This document shows positions 25,788 through 35,338 of a stretch of 64,000 nt of DNA, in pieces. This stretch comes from DATAEG01 sp963703085. GTDB taxonomy: Bacteria > Actinomycetota > Actinomycetes > Mycobacteriales > Jatrophihabitantaceae. The notes under the pieces were generated by a model, which worked only from the letters and a program-made list of their open reading frames with translations, was not told the origin of the DNA and searched no databases. The first letter of the stretch is position 1; each line of letters opens with the position of its first letter. The stretch lies in contig OY969789.1 in NCBI GenBank assembly GCA_963703085.1, positions 1,674,001-1,738,000 on the forward strand, written 5' to 3'. The position numbers were made by a program, and so were the translations under genes.

Positions 25788-26468
25788 CTATCCGCCGTCG
25801 CAGTCCGGTCCGCGCATCGGACCGCTGACTCGCTGCTCGGTGGGTGACGTCTGTGCGGTGAGGCACTCGTCGCCATATCGCACCCACGTGAACACGCCCC
25901 TGTCCTCGGCGCCGCTCGTGATCGTGTAGTCCGCACCGAGCGCCCCGGCCAGCGCGGCGTGCACAGTCTCGCTGTGACCACGTTGCGGCGCCGCCACCCT
26001 GGCGATCGCCTTAACCACGGTCGCTCGGGTGCCGGCGTCCACGCCGGTGGGCAACGGACGAGACGTCAGATCCAGCGGCGACCCCGAGCCACAGACGACC
26101 TCGTGCGGGATCCCGTAGTCGCCATCACGAGGGAAGGCGAACCGGTACGTGAAGCAACCTGTTGCGTGCTCGTCGCTGCCGAAATCCCCGTTGGCGTCCG
26201 CTACCTCGATCCGGAGCGTGACCACGCCGCCCCACGTGGTGCCTGTCGCAGTGAGCGCCTGCACGGTCGTGTCAGCCGTGTGCCCCGCAACGGCGAGGGC
26301 GGCCGCTCTGGCCGGAAGCGGTCCGCGCACCTGGGTCATCACCTGCCCCGCAGTGACCGCATGGTCACGGACCGCCGAACGCAACGTGCGGGGTGTCGAG
26401 GTGGTGCTGCATCCCGCGACGAGTGCGCAGGCGACGACAGCACTCCACACTGTCGCTCTACGCACCAT
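25788..26468 (-). CDS. hypothetical lipoprotein
   Basis: Putative exported lipoprotein of 226 residues: MVRRATVWSAVVACALVAGC ends in a lipobox with Cys20. The mature part has paired cysteines (GCFTYRF, EVVCGSG, DECLTAQ, PDCDGG), suggesting disulfides outside the cell. I recognise no named domain. ATG 26468 follows a plausible purine-rich site (cggaggga on the coding strand). A tRNA-Ser-like fragment lies immediately upstream, inside its promoter region. Confidence 0.65.
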   Translation of the reverse strand: MVRRATVWSAVVACALVAGCSTTSTPRTLRSAVRDHAVTAGQVMTQVRGPLPARAAALAVAGHTADTTVQALTATGTTWGGVVTLRIEVADANGDFGSDEHATGCFTYRFAFPRDGDYGIPHEVVCGSGSPLDLTSRPLPTGVDAGTRATVVKAIARVAAPQRGHSETVHAALAGALGADYTITSGAEDRGVFTWVRYGDECLTAQTSPTEQRVSGPMRGPDCDGG

Positions 26469-26482
26469 GCTCCCTCCGGGAC

Positions 26483-26533
26483 GGAGGACACGATAAACCC
26501 ACGATGACTATCACAAGCCAAAGCGGCTTCAAG
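26483..26533 (-). pseudogene. degenerate tRNA-Ser 3'-half fragment
   Basis: This stretch matches the same-strand sequence of the tRNA-Ser gene at 28187-28275 over roughly its T arm, variable arm and 3' anticodon stem. The shared block beginning aacccacgatgact continues through tcac, agcca, agcgg and tcaag with about four differences and a one-base gap in some 38 positions; the outer ggagg is also kept. The tRNA 5' half and D arm are absent. It is in direct orientation to the intact gene, 1.65 kb away, as expected of an old attachment-site duplicate or a decayed tRNA copy. Confidence 0.7.
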
Positions 26534-26626
26534 GGCCTTGGCAATATCCTGCGCGATGGTGTCTGAGTATCTGAGTACGTCGCGCCGGTGATAGGCGCCC
26601 GGGTGATATCGGCGCAGTACGCGACA

Positions 26627-26938
26627 ATGCCGTACATGGCGAGCATTGGTTCAGTCGCGATCTGGTTCGCAGACGATGGCTGGGGCGTGATCGAGTCGCC
26701 CGACACTCCAGGCGGGTGCTGGACGCACTACGCGACTGTGGACACAGCCGGTTATCGTTCGCTTCCACTCGGCGCAACGGTGGAATTCGAGTGGGAGCAG
26801 CCCGGACAGGATGGCTACCCCTATCGCGCTGTGCATGTCCGGCCGGCGACGTCCCCGCCCGCGGACTCGGCTGGAACCGAACCCGTCACACGCACATACC
26901 GCAGCTCTTTGCACATCACCCGCGACGATTGCCCGTAG
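26627..26938 (+). CDS. divergent cold-shock-domain-like small protein
   Basis: Small protein of 103 residues (ATG 26627; ATG 26636 also possible). The first 70 residues read like a cold-shock beta-barrel: GSVAIWFADDGWGVIESPD corresponds to the N-terminal strands and RNP1 region, CWTHYATVD to RNP2, and GATVEFEWEQPGQDGYPYRA to the later strands. The canonical RNP1 KGFGFI and RNP2 VFVHFS residues are largely replaced, so nucleic-acid binding is uncertain. The C-terminal 30 residues are low-complexity. It lies in the interval between the tRNA-Ser fragment and the intact tRNA-Ser. Confidence 0.7.
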   Translation: MPYMASIGSVAIWFADDGWGVIESPDTPGGCWTHYATVDTAGYRSLPLGATVEFEWEQPGQDGYPYRAVHVRPATSPPADSAGTEPVTRTYRSSLHITRDDCP

Positions 26939-27140
26939 TCAGTCGCCTAAGCGGTCCCGGCCCTCACCGGCACCGACCGAACATCGGTTCGGCGTGGCCA
27001 GGAGAGCGGGCAGCGGCCCGCAGCCGGGCGAGCGCTGCGTACCGCTCCGGACTTCCGTAGGACAGCCGCTATGTATCAGCTGAGGATTGCTTGTGCTCCT
27101 GAAGGCTGTCACCCTCAGCGGCAACTGAAAGTGGGACCCC

Positions 27141-28127
27141 ATGGACGAGACCCGGGCATTGATCAGTCGACGTGGCATGGTGGCCGGCCTGGGGGGTCTC
27201 GGCGTCGCCGGCGCGGCGGCCCTGCTGGCTCCCGGACAGGCCGGCGCTGCGCCCGCCCGATCCGTCGCCCCGGCGCACGGACCGTCCCCGACGGACAAGA
27301 CCGAGAACGCCCCGCCCGCGGGACTCGATCCCATTGCGTCGGCACCGCTGACCGGCTACACCTACCGGTTCATCGACATGTGGGACTTCACGCCGGAGAA
27401 CTTCGTCAGCGGTCGAGCCTGGACCAGCGCCGGCGGCGTGTACACGCCGGTCGGCAGCGGCGACACCCTGTGGGCGACGGCCGAGCTTCCGGCCGGGGCA
27501 GTGCTCGGTGATGTGGAGTGGTACCTGGCGGCAACGACCGACACCGAGCTACTCGGTCGCCTCTGGGTAGCCGGTACGCCAACCCTGATGAAGCCGGTCT
27601 GCGATGGTGTGATGCCCGGGAGTTCGACGTTCGGCCTGGTGCGGGCCAAGCGACTGGTGCCGTCTTCGGCCACCAACGGTCCGTACCCGCACGGCACCAA
27701 GCTCGCGCTGGGCGTCTTCACGCCCAGCGACGCCAGCGTTGCGGTGAACGGCGCCCGAATCGGCTTCAAAACTGCTCCGACCGGAACGACCCTGCTGCCG
27801 ACGCCCGTTCGCCTGTATGACTCGCGCAGTTCCAGCCCGATCGGTTCCAGCCAGACCCGCACGCACAGCCTGGCCAGCCGACTGCCCGTCGGTGCCACCG
27901 GCGCCGTCCTGACGGTCACCGCCGTGGGAGCGCTCGGCAGCGGATACCTGAAGGTCTACTCGTCGAGTGTCGCAGCGCCGGCGACGTCCTCACTGAACTT
28001 CACCAAGGGGACGGCGGTCGCCAATTCCGTGCAGACGGCGGTCTCCAGCACCCGGTCGCTCAAGGTCACCTGCGGTGGGGGTTACAGCGTGCACTACGTG
28101 CTCGACCTGGTCGGGTACCTCGTCTGA
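27141..28127 (+). CDS. Tat-exported surface protein with C-terminal actinobacterial beta domain
   Basis: Secreted protein of 328 residues. The N-terminus SRRGMVAGLGGLGVAGAAAL is a twin-arginine signal. The middle (about 65-215) is unrecognised and contains FIDMWDFTPENFVSGRAW. The C-terminal 110 residues, from PVRLYDSRSSSPIGSS through VLTVTAVGALGSGYLKVY, SSLNFTKGTAVANSVQTAV and VLDLVGYLV, match a repeated extracellular domain common in actinobacterial surface proteins (PxRLxDTR...GYLxVxP...NxxxG...VDVxGY pattern). It ends 59 bp before tRNA-Ser and lies between the tRNA and its degenerate fragment. Function unknown. Confidence 0.72.
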   Translation: MDETRALISRRGMVAGLGGLGVAGAAALLAPGQAGAAPARSVAPAHGPSPTDKTENAPPAGLDPIASAPLTGYTYRFIDMWDFTPENFVSGRAWTSAGGVYTPVGSGDTLWATAELPAGAVLGDVEWYLAATTDTELLGRLWVAGTPTLMKPVCDGVMPGSSTFGLVRAKRLVPSSATNGPYPHGTKLALGVFTPSDASVAVNGARIGFKTAPTGTTLLPTPVRLYDSRSSSPIGSSQTRTHSLASRLPVGATGAVLTVTAVGALGSGYLKVYSSSVAAPATSSLNFTKGTAVANSVQTAVSSTRSLKVTCGGGYSVHYVLDLVGYLV

Positions 28128-28186
28128 GGCCGGCGCCGCGCTGCCCGTTTCGGCTACGACGCCGTACCGATGCAACGCAGCGTTTG

Positions 28187-28275
28187 CGGAGGGCGTGGGA
28201 TTCGAACCCACGATGACTGTCACCAGCCATAGCGGTTTTCAAGACCGCCGCACTAGGCCTCTATGCGAGCCCTCC
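28187..28275 (-). tRNA. tRNA-Ser(TGA)
   Basis: On the minus strand the acceptor GGAGGGC pairs with GCCCTCC. The anticodon arm GCGGT-CTTGAAA-ACCGC carries anticodon TGA, a long class II variable arm follows, and the T arm is CGTGG-GTTCGAA-TCCCACG. CCA is not encoded. A partial copy of its 3' half lies at 26483-26533. Confidence 0.95.
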
Positions 28276-28532
28276 AGAGACCAGAGCCTAGCGATCGACG
28301 GCCGGTCCCGATCTCCGAAGCCGGGGGAAGGTCCGCTGCCCAGCGCCGCCCGCGGCGGGGCCGCCCATTTCTGGACAGGACGCCCACAGCGAGGCGCGCT
28401 GGCGGTAGTCAGGTTGGGCAACTTTCCCCCTGGCGCTAGCCACCGTCTCAGCGAAGCCTTAGCCTTCGACAGCCGGGGCATCTCCCTGTCCCCCGACTCC
28501 CCGGTCCCTTGCCGTGCTTCGAGAGGAACAGG
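28276..28532 (+). other. intergenic region upstream of the subtilase-like gene
   Basis: 257 bp between tRNA-Ser and the next ATG. I see the ribosome site gagagga at 28521-28527 and GC-rich sequence with short imperfect repeats, but no small ORF with convincing coding character. It presumably holds the divergent promoters for tRNA-Ser and the secreted protein. Confidence 0.5.
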
Positions 28533-31500
28533 ATGCGCGCCACGAAACACAAGCTGGTGATCGGCTCGGCTACCGCCGTCGCCGTCATCGCAGCTCTCGC
28601 GGTCGCCCCCACAGCGGGCGCCGCGCCTAAGGCCCCCGCTGCCAAGGTGACCAGCAAGAACGTCATCGTGCTGCTGAAGAACCAGCACACCACACTGAAG
28701 CCGAACCGCGGCGGCGGCAAGACCAGCCAGCGGAGCAGCGTGATCGCCAGCGATCAGGCGCGCGTGGTCAGCAACGCCCGCAAGATGGGCGCCACCAACA
28801 TCCATCAGTTCAACGTCGTGAACGCCGTTTCGGCCACGATCAAGTCCGACAAGATCGCCTCGTTGTCGCAGGACCCTAGCGTCGCGGCTGTGGTGCCGGA
28901 CCTGCAGATCTCCCGTCCGGTCGTGTCCAACGACGTCGGCAAGAAACAGGACATCAAGGTCAAGCCGAACGCGGTTTCACCGGCGTCCTACTGCTCGACG
29001 GACGAGGCCGCTCCTCGACTCGAGCCCGAGGCGCTGCAGACCATGCACGTCGCCTACGACAACACCGCCACGCCGAGCGCCGCCAAGCTCGAAGACGGCT
29101 CCGGAGTCAAGGTGGGCTGGATCGCAGACGGCATCGACATCAACAATCCGGACTTCATCCGGTCGAACGGTGACCATGTCTTCGTCGACTACCAGGACTT
29201 CAGCACCGAGGGCCTGGACGCACCGACCAGCGCTGCCGAGGCATTCGGTGACGCCAGCTCGATCGCCGCTCAGGGCAAGCAGACCTACAACCTGAACGAC
29301 TACACCGCGGCGGCGAACCCGCTGCCCAACGGCTGCTACGTCAAGATCCGCGGCGTCGCACCGGGTGCCACGATGGTCGGCCTGAAGGTCTTCGGCAACG
29401 CCCCGACCGCGCCGACGTCGCGCTTCATCGGCGCCGTCCAGTACGCAGTCAACGTCTCGGGCGTGGACGTGCTGAACGAGTCGTTCGGCGGCAACCCGTA
29501 CCCGGACACCATGGACGACCCGATCTCGCTGGTGAACAACGCGGCCATCGCGGCCGGAGTCACCGTCGTCGCCAGCACCGGTGACGCCGGGACCAACGGA
29601 TCGATCGGCTCGCCGGCCACGTCCTCGGCAGTGATCGGGGTCGCTGCGACCACGATGTTCCGCAGCGCCGCGCAGATCAAGCTCGACGGGTTCACCATCC
29701 CCGAGTCCACCCTGCCGATCAACGGCTGGGCCAACGACAACATCTCCTCGCTGTCGTCAGGTGGCTACTCGCACAGCGGCAAGGTCCCCGATGTCGCCGC
29801 ACCGGGCGACAGTGGCTGGGCGCTCTGCTCCCCTGATCCGGATCTGTACGAGGACTGCGTCAACCCGTACACCGGCGACCCCGTCTCGATGCAGAACTTC
29901 GGTGGCACCAGCCAGTCCTCGCCGCTCACCTCCGGCACCGCAGCACTCGTCATCGCCGCGTACCGCAAGGCACACGCCGGCGCCAGCCCGAGTCCGGCGC
30001 TGGTGAAGTCGATCATCGTCGGCACCGCGCAGGACCTCGGCCACCCGGCGTTCGAGCAGGGTTCCGGAGAGGTCGATGCGCTGGCCGCGGTGAAGGCAGC
30101 TCTGTCGATCCCGGCTCCGGGCAGCACGTCGGTGCCGAGCACGGCGACCGGTGCCGGGCTCGTGACCAGCACCGCAACCGCGGGTGTCAACCAGCTCAAC
30201 CTGGTCGGCAGCGCGGGCACGTCCACCTCGGGGTCGTTCACCGTGACCAACGCGTCGAAGTCCACGCAGACGGTCAAGCTCGCCACCCGGCAGTTGGCCA
30301 CGGTGCTGTCGACGCGCAATGGCACGGTGGCACTGAGTTCCAGCCAGACGTTCCCGAACGTCAGCGGTGATCCACGGGCGTACCAGATCGTTCCGTTCGA
30401 CGTGCCTGCCGGCGCTGACCGGCTGGACGCGTCGTTCGCCTCGGACACGCAGGGTTACACGGTGTTCATGGCGCTGGTCGATCCGAACGGCATCTTCCAG
30501 GCGTATTCCTCACCGCAGGGCCTCGCCAACTTCGGACACATCGACGCGCGCTTCCCGGCGCCGACGACCGCCTCGAAGAAGTGGCACCTGCTGCTGTGGG
30601 CGAACCCGGCCTTCACCGGTCCGATCAATTACCAGGTGAAGACGTCGAAGTACACCGCAACCGGGACGGTCACCCCGTCCTCGGTCACGCTGGCCGGAGG
30701 TGCCAGCGCGAAGGTCACCGCGGCGTTCCCGACCGGCACTGTCGCCGGGGACGCCTCGGCGGCCGTGACGATGAAGACCGCACTCGGCACCGCTGCCGAC
30801 CTGCCGGTCTCCATCCGCACGCTGATTCCGAGTTCAGCCGCGGTGAACCGCTTCAGCGGTGTCATCACCGGCGGTAACGGCCGGGCCAACGGCGGCCCGG
30901 CGCAGACCAGCAGCTACTACGTCGACATCCCAGCCGGAAAGCCCGGCGTCGACATCACGGTCAAGCTGGACCGCCCGGAAAACCCGAACGAGGTCCTCAT
31001 CGGATTCCTGGTGCGCCCTGACGGCCAGACGGTCAGTGCCAAGTCCAACATCGTGATCAGTGCTGACGGGACGAGTCTACGACACGGCCAACGCCCTGTT
31101 CAACTTTGCCCGGGCGCCCGGAGCCGGTCGCTACCGGTTCATCCTGGAAGCCACCAACCCGGTGGGTGGTCAGGTCGTCGATCAGACGTTCAGTGGCTAC
31201 CTGACCTACGCAGCGGGACCGGTGGCTGCGGTCAGCCCGCTGCCGACGGCGAAGAACCTGGCCACCCAGGGCCACAAGTACTCGTACAGCATCAAGATCA
31301 CGAACAACACGCTTCAGCAGCAGACGTACTTCGCCGATCCGCGACTGAACAAGGGCGCCGACTACGCGTTGGCCTCGCAGGTGCCGGACGACGATCTGCA
31401 GAACGTCACGTTGCCGGAGTCGGACGTGAGCCCGAACTGGTTGGTGCCGACTCGGACCACCACGACGACGTTCACGGCCAACGCCACGGTTCCGGTGGAG

Positions 31501-32077
31501 CTGGACGCGAGCTACGAGTACGGCGATCCCGAGGTCTTCGGTGGCTCCATCGGTAACTACTCCACGGTGGCAGTCTCTTCTGCCATCGGTGTCGCCAACG
31601 GCCCCTGGTACGCCAACGTCGGCCAGCCCGGTCCGTTCAACGGCCCGGCGCCTTCCGGCACCGTCGCCCTCAACGCACTGGTCCGCACGGCCCAGTTCGA
31701 CGAGAACGCGGACAGCTCGCTCGGTGACTACTGGATCAGTTCGCTGATCCCGGCCAGCACCCAAGCCGGCGGAGCCAACACCGGAGCGACGGGGAACAAG
31801 GTGCTCAGCTCGAACTCCAGCCGGGCACTGAACGCGCTGCGCTACCAGGCGAAGCACACTCCGGTGAAGTCGGCGAAGGTGGCCGCCACACCGACGTGTG
31901 ACTCGGTCGGTGGCACGCTCGAGCCCGGCGCAGTCCTGCACGTTCACCTTCACCATCACCGCGAACGGTGCGCACGGCGCCGTGATTTCCGGTGCGCTGT
32001 CGATCCAGACGGTGGACTTCTACGGTGGCACCACCAACGACATCGCGTCGCTGCCGTACGGGTACACCATCCGCTAG
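28533..32077 (+). CDS. giant secreted subtilase-like (S8) protein, frame interrupted at two sites
   Basis: Exported protein of about 1180 residues if both interruptions are bridged. The signal peptide is ATKHKLVIGSATAVAVIAAL. An inhibitor-I9-like propeptide follows (NVIVLLKNQHTTLKPN to VAAVVPDLQISRPV), then the S8-like domain: Asp region VKVGWIADGIDINNPDF, NESFGGNPYP, GVTVVASTGDAG, and the serine motif FGGTSQSSPLTSGTAAL. No HGTxVA histidine block follows the Asp; the equivalent stretch reads AFGDASSIAAQGKQTYNLND. A long C-terminal Fn3-like/beta region follows. The frame shifts by +1 at about 31074 (GT then VYDTANALFNFARAPG) and again at 31931-31934 (EPGA then SCTFTFTITANGAHG), ending at TAG 32077. 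A strong hairpin follows. Confidence 0.78.
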
Positions 32078-32090
32078 GTTCCGCTGTTAC

Positions 32091-32133
32091 CGCCGCTGCC
32101 CGGTCCCACTTCGTGAGGGGCCGGGCAGCGGCG
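32091..32133 (+). terminator. strong GC hairpin after the subtilase-like gene
   Basis: Perfect 13-bp stem: CGCCGCTGCCCGG (32091-32103) and its reverse complement (32121-32133) with a 17-base loop, starting 14 bp after the stop at 32077. No T tract follows, as is common for actinobacterial terminators. Its position after this stop supports the frame-corrected end of the upstream gene. Confidence 0.7.
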
Positions 32134-32204
32134 TGTTCAGCCGAGTTGTCCACCGCCTGCGTGCCCTGCGCGACAGCGCGTCGGCGGGGGGTCAGGATGT
32201 ATCC

Positions 32205-32966
32205 GTGACTCTCGGCCTTCCTGCCCAGGTGCGCGCCTGCCTGTTCGATCTCGACGGCGTGCTCACCCAGACCGCGACCGTGCACGCGAAGGCGTGGAAG
32301 CAGACCTTCGACGAGCTGTTGCGGTCCCGCGCCGAGAGCGACCATTCGCAGTTCGTCCCGTTCGACGCAGAGCACGACTACGACGAGTACGTGGACGGCA
32401 AGCCGCGCGAGGACGGCGTCCGTGACTTCCTCGCCGCCCGCGATATCCACCTGCCGGAGGGCACCGCGGACGACAGCCCGGAGCTGCAGACCGTGTACGG
32501 GGTGGGCAACCGCAAGAACGCGCTCGTCCAGGAGATCATCAAACGCGACGGGGTGGAGGTCTTCGACGGCTCCCGGCGGTACTTGGAGCGAGCCCGCGAC
32601 GCCGGACTCCGTCGGGCGGTCGTCTCCTCCAGCGCCAACACCGAGGCGGTGTTACGGGTGACCGGGCTGGACGCGCTGGTCGAAGGTCGGATCGACGGCG
32701 TCACGCTCGCCGAACGCAAGCTGCGCGGCAAGCCGGCCCCGGACAGCTTTCTGGCCGGAGCGGAACTGATGCAGGTCCGGCCGGATGCCGCCGTGGTCTT
32801 CGAGGACGCGTTGTCCGGCGTGCAAGCCGGCAAGGCCGCCGGCTGCTACGTCGTGGGCGTCGATCGCATCCGGGACGGCAAGCACGCCGGCGACCTGACG
32901 TCGCACGGCGCGGACGTGGTCGTCACCGATCTAGCCGAGCTGCTCGATGAGGACGGTCAGGCATGA
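32205..32966 (+). CDS. HAD-superfamily beta-phosphoglucomutase-like protein
   Basis: HAD hydrolase subfamily IA of 253 residues, probably converting beta-glucose-1-phosphate to glucose-6-phosphate. Motif I is CLFDLDGVLTQTATVH near residues 11-26, motif II VVSSSAN, the lysine of motif III is in RGKPAPDSFLAGA, and motif IV is AAVVFEDALSGVQAGKAAGC. The cap includes FDAEHDYDEYVDGKPREDG. GTG 32205 lies just upstream of motif I. Its stop overlaps the ATG of the GH65 gene (ATGA), the well-known pairing of mutase and disaccharide phosphorylase. Confidence 0.88.
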   Translation: MTLGLPAQVRACLFDLDGVLTQTATVHAKAWKQTFDELLRSRAESDHSQFVPFDAEHDYDEYVDGKPREDGVRDFLAARDIHLPEGTADDSPELQTVYGVGNRKNALVQEIIKRDGVEVFDGSRRYLERARDAGLRRAVVSSSANTEAVLRVTGLDALVEGRIDGVTLAERKLRGKPAPDSFLAGAELMQVRPDAAVVFEDALSGVQAGKAAGCYVVGVDRIRDGKHAGDLTSHGADVVVTDLAELLDEDGQA

Positions 32967-35338
32967 TCCGCCAGTCGAGGTATCCGGTCGAGCCCTGGCA
33001 CATTCGCGAGCTCGGCCTGGACTTCGCGATGCTGGCGCAGTCGGAGTCCATCTTTGCCCTGTCCAACGGTCACATCGGCGTGCGCGGCAACCTCGACGAG
33101 GGCGACCCGGCAGGGCTGCCCGGCACCTACCTCAACTCCTTCTACGAGCAGCGCCCGCTGCCGTACGCCGAGGCCGGCTACGGCTACCCGGAGTCCGGAC
33201 AGACGCTGGTCAACGTCACCGACGGCAAGCTGATCCGGCTGCTGGTGGACGACGAGCCGTTCGACATGCGCTACGGCATCGTGCATCACCACGAACGGAT
33301 CCTGGACATGCGCAGCGGATTGCTGCGCCGGATCGTCGAGTGGGAGTCGCCGTCCGGACGGGTGGTGCGGCTGCGCACCACCAGGTTGGTCTCCTTCACC
33401 CAGCGGGCCATTATGGCCATCCACTGGGAGGTCGAGGCGGTCAGCTCCGCGGTGCGCATCGTGTTCCAGTCCGAGCTGGTGGCCAACGAGCCGGTCGGCC
33501 ATACCTCCGGCGACCCGCGCGTGGCCGCGATGCTCGAGCGTCCGCTGGTGGCCGAGGAACACAGTGCGGACGGCACCCGGGCGGTGCTGATCCACCACAC
33601 CCGGAGCAGCCAGCTGCGGATGGCTGCCGGAATGGATCACGTGCTGCACGGCGTCGACGGTGACGGAAACGCCGATTGTCGGATGTTCGACCAGGAAGAC
33701 TGGGCCCGGCTCACCTCGGGAACGCTGCTGCAGAAGGGGCAACGCTTCGGGCTGACCAAGTTCGTCGCCTACGGCTGGTCGAGCCAGCGCACCCTGCCCG
33801 CCCTGCGGGATCAGATCGACGCGGCGCTTTCCGCGGTGCGGCGCACCGGCTGGGACGACCTGGTCAAGGAGCAGCGCATCGCCGTCGACGAGTTCTGGGA
33901 CGGCGCCGACGTCGAGATAGAAGGCGACCCGGTCGTCCAGCAAGCCGTCCGGTTCGGGCTGTTCCACGTGCTGCAAGCCGGCTGGCGCGCCGAGCAACGG
34001 GCCATCGCAGCGAAGGGCCTCACCGGCCCCGGTTACGACGGCCACGCGTTCTGGGATACCGAGTCGTTCGTGTTGCCGGTGCTCACCGCGGCGGCCCCGC
34101 GCGCGGCAGCAGACGCGCTGCGGTGGCGGCACTCCACCCTCGACCTCGCGATGGAGCGGGCCCAAGCGCTCGGGCTCAGCGGCGCGGCGTTCCCGTGGCG
34201 GACGATCCGCGGCCAGGAGTGCTCGGCGTACTGGCCGGCCGGCACCGCGGCCTTCCACATCAACGCCGACATCGCCACCGCGGCGGCACGCTACGTGTGG
34301 TGGACCGGCGATGAGGACTTCGAACGCGACTGCGGCCTGCCGTTGCTGGTAGAGACCGCGCGGCTGTGGATGTCCCTGGGCTATCACGGGCGGGACGGCA
34401 AGTTCCACATCGACGGCGTCACCGGTCCGGACGAGTACAGCGCGATCGTCGATGACAACGCGTACACGAACTTGATGGCCGCCCGGAACCTCACCGCCGC
34501 CGCGGACGCTGCGCAGCGCTGGCCGGGGCAGGCAGAGGAACGCGGGGTGAGCAACGACGAGACCGCGTCCTGGCGCGCGGCGGCAGATGCCATCGCAGTG
34601 CCCTTCGACGAGGAGTCCGGCATCGCCGAGCAGGATCGCGGCGCCACCCGGCACGAGCTGTGGGACTTCGCGGCGACGGCCGCAGACGGCAAGTACCCGT
34701 TGCTGCTGCACTTCCCCTACTTCGATATCTACCGCAAACAGGTGAGCAAGCAGGCCGACCTGGTGCTGGCCATGCACTGGTGCGGCGATGCCTACACCCT
34801 GGAGCAGAAGGCGAAGGCCTTCGAGTACTACGAGGGCGTGACGGTCCGCGACTCGTCGCTGTCGGCGTGCACCCAGGCGGTGCTGGCCGCAGAGGTCGGG
34901 CAGCTCGACCTCGCGCACGACTACCTCACCGAAGCCGCGCTGATGGACTTGCGTGACCTCGAGAACAACACCCGGGACGGCGTCCATGTCGCGTCGCTGG
35001 CCGGTGCCTGGTTGGCGCTGGTAGCCGGGTTCGGGGGGATGCGCGATCACGGCGGTCAGCTCAGCTTCGCCCCGCGGCTGCCGCAGACCATGGACAAGCT
35101 GAGCTTCGCCATCCGCTGGCGGCACTTCAAGGTGCGGGTGGTGATCACCCACGGTCAGGCCGAATACTCCCTCGAGGACGGCGAGGGCGCGCAGCTGGAG
35201 CTGTTGCACCACGGCGAGCCGTTCGTTGTCACGACCACCGACCCGGTCACGTTGGCGATCAAGGCGATCGAGCCGCTCACCGCGCGGCCCAGCCAGCCGG
35301 CCGGCCGGGAACCGGCCCGGGCCCTGTCCGCGGAGTAG
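32963..35338 (+). CDS. glycoside hydrolase family 65 phosphorylase (maltose/trehalose/kojibiose type)
   Basis: GH65 protein of 791 residues: N-terminal beta-sandwich (about 1-300, with ESIFALSNGHIGVRGNLDEG), helical linker, (alpha/alpha)6 catalytic barrel and C-terminal beta domain. The catalytic acid is Glu491 in GVTGPDEYS. Other landmarks are GHAFWDTESFVLPVLT, the phosphate-binding-type segment KQADLVLAMHW, and EYYEGVTVRDSSLSACTQA. The enzyme phosphorolyses an alpha-glucosidic disaccharide to beta-glucose-1-phosphate plus glucose; the coupled HAD mutase would consume that product. Which linkage it cleaves cannot be decided here. Confidence 0.9.
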   Translation: MIRQSRYPVEPWHIRELGLDFAMLAQSESIFALSNGHIGVRGNLDEGDPAGLPGTYLNSFYEQRPLPYAEAGYGYPESGQTLVNVTDGKLIRLLVDDEPFDMRYGIVHHHERILDMRSGLLRRIVEWESPSGRVVRLRTTRLVSFTQRAIMAIHWEVEAVSSAVRIVFQSELVANEPVGHTSGDPRVAAMLERPLVAEEHSADGTRAVLIHHTRSSQLRMAAGMDHVLHGVDGDGNADCRMFDQEDWARLTSGTLLQKGQRFGLTKFVAYGWSSQRTLPALRDQIDAALSAVRRTGWDDLVKEQRIAVDEFWDGADVEIEGDPVVQQAVRFGLFHVLQAGWRAEQRAIAAKGLTGPGYDGHAFWDTESFVLPVLTAAAPRAAADALRWRHSTLDLAMERAQALGLSGAAFPWRTIRGQECSAYWPAGTAAFHINADIATAAARYVWWTGDEDFERDCGLPLLVETARLWMSLGYHGRDGKFHIDGVTGPDEYSAIVDDNAYTNLMAARNLTAAADAAQRWPGQAEERGVSNDETASWRAAADAIAVPFDEESGIAEQDRGATRHELWDFAATAADGKYPLLLHFPYFDIYRKQVSKQADLVLAMHWCGDAYTLEQKAKAFEYYEGVTVRDSSLSACTQAVLAAEVGQLDLAHDYLTEAALMDLRDLENNTRDGVHVASLAGAWLALVAGFGGMRDHGGQLSFAPRLPQTMDKLSFAIRWRHFKVRVVITHGQAEYSLEDGEGAQLELLHHGEPFVVTTTDPVTLAIKAIEPLTARPSQPAGREPARALSAE

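Noticed and set aside
4751..31940. Programmed +1 ribosomal frameshifting
   Set aside because: No shared slippery codon or stop at the shift sites and unrelated genes affected; assembly insertions are simpler. Kept only as a remote option.
32957..35212. 750-codon minus-strand frame opposite the GH65 gene
   Set aside because: Antisense to an unmistakable GH65 protein; no recognisable motif or ribosome site.
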